NCBI RefSeq assembly: GCF_014268445.2
Contig: NZ_CP077089.1
Location: forward strand, 2,969,501 to 3,033,500
Source: Pseudomonas tensinigenes
GTDB lineage: Bacteria; Pseudomonadota; Gammaproteobacteria; Pseudomonadales; Pseudomonadaceae
DNA: 64,000 nt
Direction: 5' to 3'
Of this stretch, positions 1 to 8,634 are shown piece by piece. Both the position numbers and the translations under genes were made by a program. Position 1 is the first letter of the stretch, and every line of letters begins with the position of its first letter. Below the pieces are notes generated by a model. It saw only the letters and a list, made by a program, of their open reading frames with translations. It was not told the origin of the DNA and did not search any database.

Positions 1-433
1 GCAGGAACGGCAGCGCCAGGCACCACGCGGCGACTTCGCCGGTTTTATCCGGCAACGGCAGCAGCAGGCGTTCGGCATCCAGTTGCCCGTCATCCAGCCA
101 CAACACCCGCCCCAGCGCATGGGTGCGCAAACGGCGCATCAGCGGCGCGGGCAGTTCGATCCGCGAGCCGGAATCGTGGTTGCCGGCGATCATCACAATG
201 GTCAGCAACGGTTGCTGCTCGTGAGCGCTGACGATGAAATCGTAGAGGCGTTCCTGGGCTTTGACTGGAGGATTGACGGTGTCGAAGATGTCCCCGGCAA
301 TCAGCAGCACATCCGGCTGCGCCAGTTGCAGTTGGCGCAGCAGCCATTCGAGAAAACAGGCGTGCTCGAAATCGCGCTCCTGGCCGTGCAGGTTTTGCCC
401 AAGGTGCCAGTCGGAGGTGTGGAACAGACGCAA
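1..433 (-). CDS. sbcD: Exonuclease subunit SbcD (N-terminal part, runs off the window)
   Basis: Mre11-type nuclease subunit of the SbcCD complex, which cleaves DNA hairpins and ends in the cytoplasm. The visible 144 residues carry the calcineurin-like phosphoesterase motifs in order: HTSDWHLGQ near residue 5 (DxH), LIAGDIFD near residue 42 (GDxxD) and IAGNHDSGSR near residue 75 (GNHD), all metal ligands of the family. I chose a TTG start at 433, because the Mre11 motif begins four codons later and a GGAG lies 6 nt upstream. The only nearby ATG (447) is out of frame. The rest of the gene, and presumably sbcC, lie before the window. Family identity is firm; the TTG start is inferred. Confidence 0.9.
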   Translation of the reverse strand, partial: MRLFHTSDWHLGQNLHGQERDFEHACFLEWLLRQLQLAQPDVLLIAGDIFDTVNPPVKAQERLYDFIVSAHEQQPLLTIVMIAGNHDSGSRIELPAPLMRRLRTHALGRVLWLDDGQLDAERLLLPLPDKTGEVAAWCLALPFL

Positions 434-508
434 GGTGGACTCCGCATTTTGATCAAAGGGCCGCAAGGACGAATATGGCGGCGAAAAGAAGGGGAGTTTA
501 CTGGCAAA

Positions 509-1639
509 TCACGCCCCTTGCTTTGTCGCGTGACCAGTCACGCCCACCTCGGCGAATATTTCCGTGATCGGGCGGTGCGGCTGACGTTTTTGCATTTGCC
601 GTACCTGTTCGCTCAGCCGTAGCAATTCCTCGCTCGGTTTGGCCCACTGATCTTCCGGCAGCGGTTCTGACCACTGGCGCATGACGTCGGGCAGTGCCTG
701 TTTGCCGATTCTTTCGAGGCGGCGCACTTCCCATTCGACGAGGTGGTTGGGGATCGTCCACAGGGTCATGACGTGGTACAGGTACCAAAAGAACCCCGAA
801 ACACGTGTGCGGGAGCCCTCGCGGATGTGCTTATGCATGCGCGCTCGGGCATTGCGAAAAGTGTGCAGGCCTTCGTGAGGTGGGTCGTCGGGGCCTTGGA
901 GGTCTTGCAGGTCCTGAATGGATCTGAGGTCGTTGACTTCGTATTCCATGTAGCCGCGGATGGCCTCCCAGTGGCTGATGGCGAGTGGCAGGCCGGCGCA
1001 TTGGAATTCGAGGCTGGTGAGGGTTTCGCCTTGGTAGAAACCGATGCCCATGCCGTATTGACGGTGGATGCCGTATTGGGTCGCGCCTTGGGCTTCGATG
1101 ATCCAGGCGGAGAGGGATTCCCAGGGGACGAAGACGGGCTCGGTGGCGCCTTCGGGCATGAAGCAGACTTCGCGGCGTTGGCGGTTGAAGCGGGTTGGGA
1201 TGAGGGTGGCGCGTTTTTTGTGGTTGTGGTGCCAGACGGCAAGACCTATAAACAGCCCGGCCATGAATGTTAAGAGTGCTTCTCGATATGAAACCAGAAA
1301 GATGCCCACTATTGCGGCTTTAATGTCGCTCCAGTCATCCCCATACAGAACTCCCAGAAAACCTCCAAATATGGGAATAAAAATTACAATTATGAAGAGA
1401 ACATTCAACGGCCCGCCAAAAATCACTTGCCATGAAAAGATTTGCGGTAACCCCAAGCCAAAGTCCATGTAAACATCGTTCAGCTCTCCGATATGTGGCC
1501 CATAGGGTAGCATTGGAGTTGGTAACGGCAGGGGCGCGAGATAAGTAATTGTTCCACTTGATAACGGTTCGATATCTCCAGCCTTTCTTGGTTGTTCAAG
1601 CCGCGTCGTGCCTATTGCCTTATCGTGATTATTCAGCAT
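509..1639 (-). CDS. DUF6708-like membrane protein, copy 2 (putative immunity partner of the orphan effector cassette)
   Basis: 376-residue protein with a proline-rich N-terminus, hydrophobic segments at about residues 55-125, then a soluble C-terminal domain starting near WHHNH and TRFNRQRREVCF. I recognise this as DUF6708-like, a family often found next to VasX/BTH_I2691 T6SS effectors. The soluble part is nearly identical to the copy at 3782-4912, but the membrane segments differ strongly. The ATG at 1639 overlaps the effector stop by 11 nt, exactly as in the other copy, with GGAG 10 nt upstream inside the effector gene. An in-frame upstream TTG at 1669 is less likely. The role as immunity protein is inferred from overlap, membrane topology and matched divergence with the toxin. 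It could instead be an effector-loading adaptor. Confidence 0.75.
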   Translation of the reverse strand: MLNNHDKAIGTTRLEQPRKAGDIEPLSSGTITYLAPLPLPTPMLPYGPHIGELNDVYMDFGLGLPQIFSWQVIFGGPLNVLFIIVIFIPIFGGFLGVLYGDDWSDIKAAIVGIFLVSYREALLTFMAGLFIGLAVWHHNHKKRATLIPTRFNRQRREVCFMPEGATEPVFVPWESLSAWIIEAQGATQYGIHRQYGMGIGFYQGETLTSLEFQCAGLPLAISHWEAIRGYMEYEVNDLRSIQDLQDLQGPDDPPHEGLHTFRNARARMHKHIREGSRTRVSGFFWYLYHVMTLWTIPNHLVEWEVRRLERIGKQALPDVMRQWSEPLPEDQWAKPSEELLRLSEQVRQMQKRQPHRPITEIFAEVGVTGHATKQGA

Positions 1640-3785
1640 GATCGGCTTGCTCCAGAAACTGCATTTCAACGAGCAGAACCGGGGGTTTTTCCTTTACCAA
1701 CTCATGAGCGATTACCGCAAAGTGGCCATCCCCGCGAGGGTCCAGATGAATCACGCGAGTTCGTGATGTGCACTCACCTTTTTCATTCAACGTCTGTATG
1801 CAAACTGCCAGCTCCAGCGTTTCTCTCGCAGGGATGTATTCAGAGTCGGGGTCTACGGGGTACTGAAGACAGAGCACCAGTCCCTCTGAGGTGGACTTGA
1901 CGATTCGCAGGCTACTCACGATCTCATCGCTGATGGCATCACGCTGCTCCCGTTGAATTCCTCGACTGTGCAGAGGAATGGAAATTCGATGTGCGCCGAT
2001 ACCTAGACGGTGCGTCGGTTTACCACCGAAGGGAGGCAACAGATCAGCCAGTGTCAGTCTTGGCAGTACTAGATGGATATCGCTGGGCTTAGCTTTGAAC
2101 AGAAGGTTTCTCAGCCAGGAGTCGTGCGGGTTTGGGCCAAGTTGCGCGTAAGGCGCATGAATCAGAAAGGCCAGATAGTTTTGATAGTCCTCCAGTGAAT
2201 GGTCACCACGCATTTCGGCAGCCCGGCTCCACGGTGTAATTTTCAACCATTTGTCATGCGCACTGATGTTGTAGCGGCTGTACAGCCATGAGCCGCTAAG
2301 TTCAAGCACAGTGAAAAGTGCTCCAGCCAAATTGAAACGGAAAAATACAGTCGACAGTCGTGTACCGGCAGCAGCCCAAGCGGCGGCTCGCGCCATTTTG
2401 TTAGGAGCAGTTAAAACGGTAAGAGAGGCGTGAATGGTATGAGTTATACCGTAGCTGTTTACCATTACCATGCCCCCAGCTCCTAACGTTGCAAGAGTTG
2501 CACTTTGATATGCGGCACTATTCCCGCTTCGAGTTGCTTGCTGCCACTTTTCGCTTTGAGCACTGAAGCTAACCATCGAGGAGAAAAAACCGAAAAGATA
2601 GGTGTGTGCTCCCAGTCCGATATGCAATTTTCCCATCTGCACATGCACGTTCTGTAAGGCATGGAGCTGTAGGCTTGCCACAAGAGAAGCACTGCGAGCT
2701 TTCAATGCTGTATCTGCAAGACTTTGTGCGGCGCTAAACCCTGCCGCCCCCGTTGCAACGACTGCATTCACGAAAGGCTCCCATACTCTTTTATTTGCAG
2801 CCTGTCTGCGCACCTCCCGGTACGCACCCACCAAATTCACCACCTGCACCAAAACCACCACCAACCCCATCCCCTCTGTCTTCACCAAACTCCCCGCCGA
2901 CACCCCACTCACTCCCATCCGAATATTCCCCAACAAACTCCTCAACTCCCCCTGCTGTGCCGGCGGAAACACCACCGTCACCCCTGCTCTTGCAGGCGTT
3001 GCGCCGTACAGCCGTGCCGAGCGATCCGGCAGTTCCTCAATCGGGCTCAACGCCGCTGCCAGTCGCCCTTCGATCTGCGTCAATTGCGCTCGTACCCGCA
3101 CAATCTCTTCCTGCAACTCCACCGCCCGCGCCGTTTTATGGCCCTGGCGATTCTTGTTGTGGGTGATCTGGTTGCGTTCGCGGTTGAGGGTTTTCAGGTA
3201 TTCGCGTTCGCGCAGCATTTCCTTGATCGCGCCTTGCAGCGCGGATTGTTCGGCGGGGCTGGCGACGGTGAAGGTCACGCCGCTGGTTTTTGCCGCGTCG
3301 AAAAGTCGCAGGCGCAGTGCTTTGGGCAGGCGCTGGAACAGTTCATCCAGCTCGGGGATTTTTTCGCCCGACAGGTCGAAGCCTTCCAGTACGCGGTTCA
3401 GGCCCAGGTTCAGTGCGGGGCTGTAGGTGTCCTGCACGGCGGCCGCGACGGTGCGGGAGTGCTCGGGCAGATCGTCGAGGGCCGGCAGCTGCGGATGCTC
3501 GATTTTGCGCAGCTTCGCCAGCCAGTCCGGCAGGTTGTTGAACGTGGCCATGAGGGCGTTGAACAGCGTTGAGTATTGCCCGCTCTGCTCCAATTGCAGG
3601 CGCAGCGGCAAGGTGTAGAACAGGGTTCGGGTCAGTTCCGGGTGCTCCTCCAGATAGCTGAGCATTTTTTCGCTTGCTTCGTCGTTGCGGCACAGGTCTT
3701 TTAGGCAGGCGTATTCGGTGCTGAGCGCCTGGCTGTGCTGTTTGCACATGAAGACTTGCTGAGTGACATTTGAAAAACAGCTCAT
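1629..3785 (-). CDS. Orphan C-terminal copy of VasX/BTH_I2691-like T6SS effector
   Basis: 718-residue protein matching the full effector (4902-8495) from about residue 497 to the end, beginning at QALSTEYACLK. The first 18 residues (MSCFSNV...) are unrelated and include no VasX_N domain. The coiled-coil region and the far C-terminus are nearly identical to the full copy. The roughly 120 residues with the hydrophobic helices (GLVVVLVQVVNLVGA and after) are clearly diverged. Its ATG overlaps the TGA of the preceding DUF6708-like gene (ATGA), so it could be translated by coupling. It either waits as a donor cassette for recombination with the full effector or is made as an unsecreted fragment; the sequence does not decide. 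It is intact, with no frameshift. Confidence 0.8.
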   Translation of the reverse strand: MSCFSNVTQQVFMCKQHSQALSTEYACLKDLCRNDEASEKMLSYLEEHPELTRTLFYTLPLRLQLEQSGQYSTLFNALMATFNNLPDWLAKLRKIEHPQLPALDDLPEHSRTVAAAVQDTYSPALNLGLNRVLEGFDLSGEKIPELDELFQRLPKALRLRLFDAAKTSGVTFTVASPAEQSALQGAIKEMLREREYLKTLNRERNQITHNKNRQGHKTARAVELQEEIVRVRAQLTQIEGRLAAALSPIEELPDRSARLYGATPARAGVTVVFPPAQQGELRSLLGNIRMGVSGVSAGSLVKTEGMGLVVVLVQVVNLVGAYREVRRQAANKRVWEPFVNAVVATGAAGFSAAQSLADTALKARSASLVASLQLHALQNVHVQMGKLHIGLGAHTYLFGFFSSMVSFSAQSEKWQQATRSGNSAAYQSATLATLGAGGMVMVNSYGITHTIHASLTVLTAPNKMARAAAWAAAGTRLSTVFFRFNLAGALFTVLELSGSWLYSRYNISAHDKWLKITPWSRAAEMRGDHSLEDYQNYLAFLIHAPYAQLGPNPHDSWLRNLLFKAKPSDIHLVLPRLTLADLLPPFGGKPTHRLGIGAHRISIPLHSRGIQREQRDAISDEIVSSLRIVKSTSEGLVLCLQYPVDPDSEYIPARETLELAVCIQTLNEKGECTSRTRVIHLDPRGDGHFAVIAHELVKEKPPVLLVEMQFLEQADHAE

Positions 3786-4912
3786 GCATGACGCTTGCCG
3801 GTTGGATGCGTGCGCTCTACCTCAGCAAAGATCTCGGTGATCGGTCGATGTGGCTGACGCTTTTGCATTTGTCGCACCTGTTCACTCAGCCGCAGCAGCT
3901 CTTCACTGGGTTTGGCCCATTGGTCTTGCGGCAGCGGTTCTGACCATTCGCGCATGGCGTCGGGCAGTGCCTGTTTGCCGATTCTTTCGAGACGGCGCAC
4001 TTCCCATTCGACGAGGTGGTTGGGAATCGTCCACAACGTCATGACGTGGTAGAGGTACCAGAAAAAGCCCGACAGCCTTGTTCGTGTGCCTTCGCGGATC
4101 TGCTGGTGCATGCGCGCGCGGGCGTTGCGAAAGGTGTGCAGGCCTTCGTGGGGGGGATCGTCCGGGCCTTGGAGGTCTTGCAGGTCCTGGATGGATTTGA
4201 GGTCGTTGACTTCGTATTCCATGTAACCGCGAATGGCCTCCCAGTGGCTGATCGCGAGCGGCAGGCCGGCGCATTGGAACTCGAGGCTGGTGAGGGTTTC
4301 GCCTTGGTAGAAACCGATGCCCATGCCGTATTGGCGGTGGATGCCGTATTGGGTCGCGCCTTGGGCTTCGATGATCCAGGCGCTGAGTGATTCCCAGGGG
4401 ACGAAGACGGGTTCGGTGGTGTCTTTGGGCATGAAGCAGACTTCGCGGCGTTGGCGGTTGAAGCGGGTTGGGATGATATGGGCGCGTTTTTCGTGGTTGT
4501 GGTGCCAGACGGCAAGGCCGATGGTCAGACTCAGAAAAGCTGCGAAATTGCCATATGGATAGATGACATAGAAAAAATCAACAACAAGTTCCCATGTATA
4601 GGTGAAGTCATATCCAAACATTAATCCAATGCAGCCGATAATCGCGGGAAAAAGAAACGCGGTCATAACGGCACCACTTAACGGCCCTCCCAATATGACT
4701 TGCCATGCGAAAACCTGCGGTGATCCAAAGCCGAAATCCAGATATCGGTCATTTAAATCACCAATATGAGGGCCGTAAGGTGGAATCAGTGTTGGCAATG
4801 GAAGTGGCGCAAGATAAGTGATACTTCCACTTGGAAACGGTTCCACTTCTCCGGCTTTTGCTTGCTGTTCAAGCAGCGGCCTTCCTGTTGAGATATCACG
4901 TTCATTCGGCAT
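3782..4912 (-). CDS. DUF6708-like membrane protein, copy 1 (putative immunity partner of the full effector)
   Basis: 376 residues, the same length as copy 2 at 509-1639. Layout: a short proline-rich start (APLPLPTLIPPYGPHIG), hydrophobic segments at about residues 50-120 ending in LTIGLAVWHHNH, then a soluble domain with TRFNRQRREVCFMP and a charged C-terminus. The start ATG at 4912 lies within the end of the effector gene (11-nt overlap), mirroring copy 2. An upstream in-frame TTG at 4927 is the alternative. Gene order effector-DUF6708 is typical of these T6SS loci. A role in protecting the inner membrane from the effector's pore is inferred, by analogy with the membrane immunity protein TsiV2 of VasX. 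Confidence 0.78.
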   Translation of the reverse strand: MPNERDISTGRPLLEQQAKAGEVEPFPSGSITYLAPLPLPTLIPPYGPHIGDLNDRYLDFGFGSPQVFAWQVILGGPLSGAVMTAFLFPAIIGCIGLMFGYDFTYTWELVVDFFYVIYPYGNFAAFLSLTIGLAVWHHNHEKRAHIIPTRFNRQRREVCFMPKDTTEPVFVPWESLSAWIIEAQGATQYGIHRQYGMGIGFYQGETLTSLEFQCAGLPLAISHWEAIRGYMEYEVNDLKSIQDLQDLQGPDDPPHEGLHTFRNARARMHQQIREGTRTRLSGFFWYLYHVMTLWTIPNHLVEWEVRRLERIGKQALPDAMREWSEPLPQDQWAKPSEELLRLSEQVRQMQKRQPHRPITEIFAEVERTHPTGKRHA

Positions 4913-7900
4913 GATCCGCTCGCTCAAGAAACTGAGTTTCGACCAGCAAAACTGGAGGTTTGTCCTTTACCAGTTGCGGATCAACTACCGCAAAATGTCC
5001 GTCTCCGCGAGGATTCAAATGAATGACACGAGTGCGCGATGCCCATTCACCTTTTTCATTCAATGCCTGGATGCAAACCGCCAGTTCCAGCGTTTCCTTT
5101 GCCGGAATGAATTCAGAATCAGGGGTTACCGGGTATTGAAGACAGAGCACCAGCCCCTCAGTAGTGGACTTGACTATGCGCAGGCTACTGACAATTTCGT
5201 CGCCAATATTATCCCGCTGTTCTCGCGGAGTTCCTCGGCTGTGCAACGGAATAGAAATGCGGTGCGCGCCGATACCTAAACGATGCGTCGGGTTACCGCC
5301 GAAGGGAGGTAACAGATCATTCAGCGTCAATCTTGGTAGTACAAGATGTATGTCGCTGGGCTTGGCTTTAAACAGCAGGTTTTTCAGCCAAGAATCGTAT
5401 GGATTTGGCCCAAGTTGGGCGTAAGGCGCGTGAATCAAAAAGGCCAGATAACTTTGGTAGTCCTCCAGTGTATGGTCACCACGCATATCGGCATCCCGAC
5501 TCCAAGGCGTGAGCTTCAGCCATTTATCATGAGCACTGATGTTATAGCGGCTGTAAAGCCATGAGCCACTCAATTCAAGCACAGTAAAAAGCGCTCCGGC
5601 CAGATTGAAGCGAAAGAATACAGTTGACAATCGTGTGCCTGCTGCTGCCCAAGCGACCGTTCGCATCGCTTTGGATGCGGTTAATACCTTTACTGTCGCA
5701 TGGGCAGTATTACCGACCCCATATGCATTTACCGTCAGCATTCCACTAGTCCCTAATTCGGCTAGGGCAGCAGCTCCTTGTGCCGGACGATTTCCGCTTC
5801 GTGTCGCCTGTTCCCAGTTTTTTTGATGGGTGAGAAGACTGCTCATTGAAGAAAGCAAGCCTGAGAAATATGTGAAGAGGCCCAATCCCACATGCATTTT
5901 CCCCATTTGTACATAAACGTTTTGAATAGCATGGCTATGAAGCCCTGCGGCCAGTGCGGTGCTACGAGCTTTCATAGCAGTATCTGCGAGGCTTTGCGCA
6001 GCAGTGAATCCTGCAGCGCTCGTGACCACAACTGGTGCGACCAACTCCGTCAACTTACGTCGATCCCGTGTCTGGCTAAAAGCTTCTCGCACGGCCCCCA
6101 CCAAATTCACCACCTGCACCAAAACCACCACCAACCCCATCCCCTCTGTCTTCACCAAACTCCCCGCCGACACCCCACTCACGCCCAACCGAATATTCCC
6201 CAACAAACTCCTCAACTCCCCCTGCTGCGCCGGCGGAAACACCACCGTCACCCCTGCTCTTGCAGGCGTTGCGCCGTACAGCCGCGCCGAGCGATCCGGC
6301 AGTTCCTCAATCGGGCTCAACGCCGCTGCCAGTCGCCCTTCGATCTGCGTCAATTGCGCTCGCACCCGCACGATTTCTTCCTGCAACTCCACCGCTCTCG
6401 CCGTTTTGTGGCCCTGACGATTCTTGTTGTGGGTGAGCTGGTTGCGTTCGCGGTTGAGGGTCTTCAGGTATTCGCGTTCTCTCAGCACTTCCTTGATTGC
6501 GGTTTGCAGCGCGGCCTGTTCCGCGGGGCTGGCGACGGTGAAGGTCACGCCGCTGGTTTTTGCCGCGTCGAAGAGGCGCAGGCGCAGTGCTTTGGGCAGG
6601 CGCTGGAACAGTTCATCCAGATCGGGGATTTTCTCGCCCGACAGGTCGAAGCCTTCCAGTACGCGGTTCAGGCCCAGGTTCAGTGCCGGGCTGTAGGTGT
6701 CCTGCACGGCTGCCGCGACGGTGCGGGAGTGCTCGGGCAGATCGTCGAGGGCCGGCAGCTGCGGATGCTCGATTTTGCGCAGCTTCGCCAGCCAGTCCGG
6801 CAGGTTGTTGAACGTGGCCATGAGGGCGTTGAACAGCGTTGAGTATTGCCCGCTCTGCTCCAATTGCAGGCGCAGCGGCAAGGTGTAGAACAGGGTTCGG
6901 GTCAGTTCCGGGTGCTGTTCGAGATAACCGAGCATTTGTTCGCTGGCCGTGTCGCTGCGGCACAGGTCCTTGAGGCAGGCGTATTCGGTGCTGAGGGCCT
7001 GGCCGATCTGCACCGCCACTTGCGCGTCGTAGTACCAGGCCGAACGATGGAAGCGTCCGGCGATCAACAGTTGCGTACGATCGACGGTGATGCGTTCGAG
7101 CAGGCGGTTCCAACGGCCGAGGTTATCGCGGTGACGGTTGAGGACTTCGTCCATCGCCGGACGGTCAATCAGGTCGTTGACCCCGCGTTTACCGCTGAGG
7201 AACGGGCCGTCGAGCACGTCGCGCATGCGTCGGTCCTGATCCTTGCCGAGGTCGACCAGCGTGCTCAGGTGCCGCTCGACGAAATCGACCGGGGCGACTT
7301 CAGCAAAATACTCACGCGTATAAAAACGTCGATCCGCCTCGGCGGTGACGCGACCATGCGCGGTGAAATCCGGGGCGACGCCGTCAAACCGGTTCAGCGC
7401 CAGCGAATCGTCGAGGGCCTTTTCGCGAAGTTGCGAAAGCTCTGGCGTTGCCTCCGCAGAAGCGGACTCAACCCTGCCGCCCTTGTTCAAATACTCAAGC
7501 AACGCCTTGCGGGTATTCTCCCGATCCGGCTCGGGCAGTTGCTCCAGTTCGGCATAAAAAGCCTTGGCCCGCGGATCGTCACTGGCCTTGGCCAGACTGT
7601 CGAAATCTGCGCTGCCGAGCTGGCTCAGGGACTCGATGTAACTGGCCAGCAGATAATCGCGCTCGTTGTTGCCGCTGTTGCTCCACTCTTCGACCCAGCC
7701 GACCACGGTGTCCTGATACTCGGCCAGATCACGCATCACGCCCAGGTCATCATTGACCAGCAGAAACAGCGTGTCGTCCTGATAAGGCCCGCGCACCCGA
7801 CCGAGAAATTCACCGATGTGCGCCTCGCGAAAGCGCCGTGGCTGCTCCCACAAATAAGGCTCGCGCTCGTGCTCCGGCGCATCGCTGACCTGCACCGCCG

Positions 7901-8495
7901 GCATTCGCGTCGCATCGGTTTCGGCAATCGGTTCAGCCCCCGTCGCCACTTCCGCCAGCCATTTCCGGGTCTGCTCGACGATCAACAAGTGCTCGCCGCC
8001 AACCAGGCAATTGACCGGCCCCAGATCGACTGCCTGCATGAAGTGCTCGCGCTCCTCCGTGCTATCCAGTACCTGCCGGCACTTGGCAGCGCTCAGTTGC
8101 ACCTCGGCAAACGTCACATACAGCGTGCTCTTGCGCGAAAAGATCAACGCCGGGCGCTCTTCGATCGCTGCACGCTGATCTTCAGTGACGGTTTTACCTT
8201 GGTGCAGCAACGCGGTGACGATGCCGTCGAGTACGCGATATTCGTACAACTCGCCACCGAGGCTGTCGATGATGTACAGCCAGCCGTCGCGCAACCGGCG
8301 AATGCCCATTGGCCGCGCGGTCAGGGCATACGGCAGCGTCAATTCGGCGGCCGGGTCGTGCGGTCGTTCCACCAGGCCATAGGCCAAAGGCAACAGTTGC
8401 ACGTGGGTTTGCCGCAACGGGCACGCGCCGGGAGAACCGATGGGGGTTTTGGACGCCGCGGCAGCGGCGAGGTTGGCGGGATGGATCTTGGACAT
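4902..8495 (-). CDS. VasX/BTH_I2691-family type VI secretion effector, full length
   Basis: 1197 residues. An N-terminal VasX-type domain (about 20-190) opens with CPLRQTHVQLLPLAYGLVE and contains MGIRRLRDGWLYIID, hallmarks of the toxin VasX N-terminal region family. It is followed by a long helical middle, a coiled-coil stretch (about 690-745, REREYLKTLNRERNQ), and hydrophobic helices around 795-960, with GLVVVLVQVVNLVGA and AGALFTVLELSGSWLYSRYN. The C-terminal 200 residues form a soluble domain. VasX-type effectors form pores in the target inner membrane. I placed the start at ATG 8495 (GGGA 7 nt upstream) rather than at earlier in-frame codons. No VgrG, PAAR or T6SS structural gene is in the window. 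Upstream 8496-8634 is a non-coding gap that should hold the promoter. Confidence 0.87.
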   Translation of the reverse strand: MSKIHPANLAAAAASKTPIGSPGACPLRQTHVQLLPLAYGLVERPHDPAAELTLPYALTARPMGIRRLRDGWLYIIDSLGGELYEYRVLDGIVTALLHQGKTVTEDQRAAIEERPALIFSRKSTLYVTFAEVQLSAAKCRQVLDSTEEREHFMQAVDLGPVNCLVGGEHLLIVEQTRKWLAEVATGAEPIAETDATRMPAVQVSDAPEHEREPYLWEQPRRFREAHIGEFLGRVRGPYQDDTLFLLVNDDLGVMRDLAEYQDTVVGWVEEWSNSGNNERDYLLASYIESLSQLGSADFDSLAKASDDPRAKAFYAELEQLPEPDRENTRKALLEYLNKGGRVESASAEATPELSQLREKALDDSLALNRFDGVAPDFTAHGRVTAEADRRFYTREYFAEVAPVDFVERHLSTLVDLGKDQDRRMRDVLDGPFLSGKRGVNDLIDRPAMDEVLNRHRDNLGRWNRLLERITVDRTQLLIAGRFHRSAWYYDAQVAVQIGQALSTEYACLKDLCRSDTASEQMLGYLEQHPELTRTLFYTLPLRLQLEQSGQYSTLFNALMATFNNLPDWLAKLRKIEHPQLPALDDLPEHSRTVAAAVQDTYSPALNLGLNRVLEGFDLSGEKIPDLDELFQRLPKALRLRLFDAAKTSGVTFTVASPAEQAALQTAIKEVLREREYLKTLNRERNQLTHNKNRQGHKTARAVELQEEIVRVRAQLTQIEGRLAAALSPIEELPDRSARLYGATPARAGVTVVFPPAQQGELRSLLGNIRLGVSGVSAGSLVKTEGMGLVVVLVQVVNLVGAVREAFSQTRDRRKLTELVAPVVVTSAAGFTAAQSLADTAMKARSTALAAGLHSHAIQNVYVQMGKMHVGLGLFTYFSGLLSSMSSLLTHQKNWEQATRSGNRPAQGAAALAELGTSGMLTVNAYGVGNTAHATVKVLTASKAMRTVAWAAAGTRLSTVFFRFNLAGALFTVLELSGSWLYSRYNISAHDKWLKLTPWSRDADMRGDHTLEDYQSYLAFLIHAPYAQLGPNPYDSWLKNLLFKAKPSDIHLVLPRLTLNDLLPPFGGNPTHRLGIGAHRISIPLHSRGTPREQRDNIGDEIVSSLRIVKSTTEGLVLCLQYPVTPDSEFIPAKETLELAVCIQALNEKGEWASRTRVIHLNPRGDGHFAVVDPQLVKDKPPVLLVETQFLERADHAE

Positions 8496-8634
8496 TTGCA
8501 TATCCCGTGTCTGTTTGAGACAGGGAACTGTGAATGTATCCAAAATCTACAGCAGTCAGACGTTTCTAAATTTTGCGTAGGATGCGATCAATCAGGAAGA
8601 GGCATACGCCCTAAAATCCAAAATCCTACAGAGA

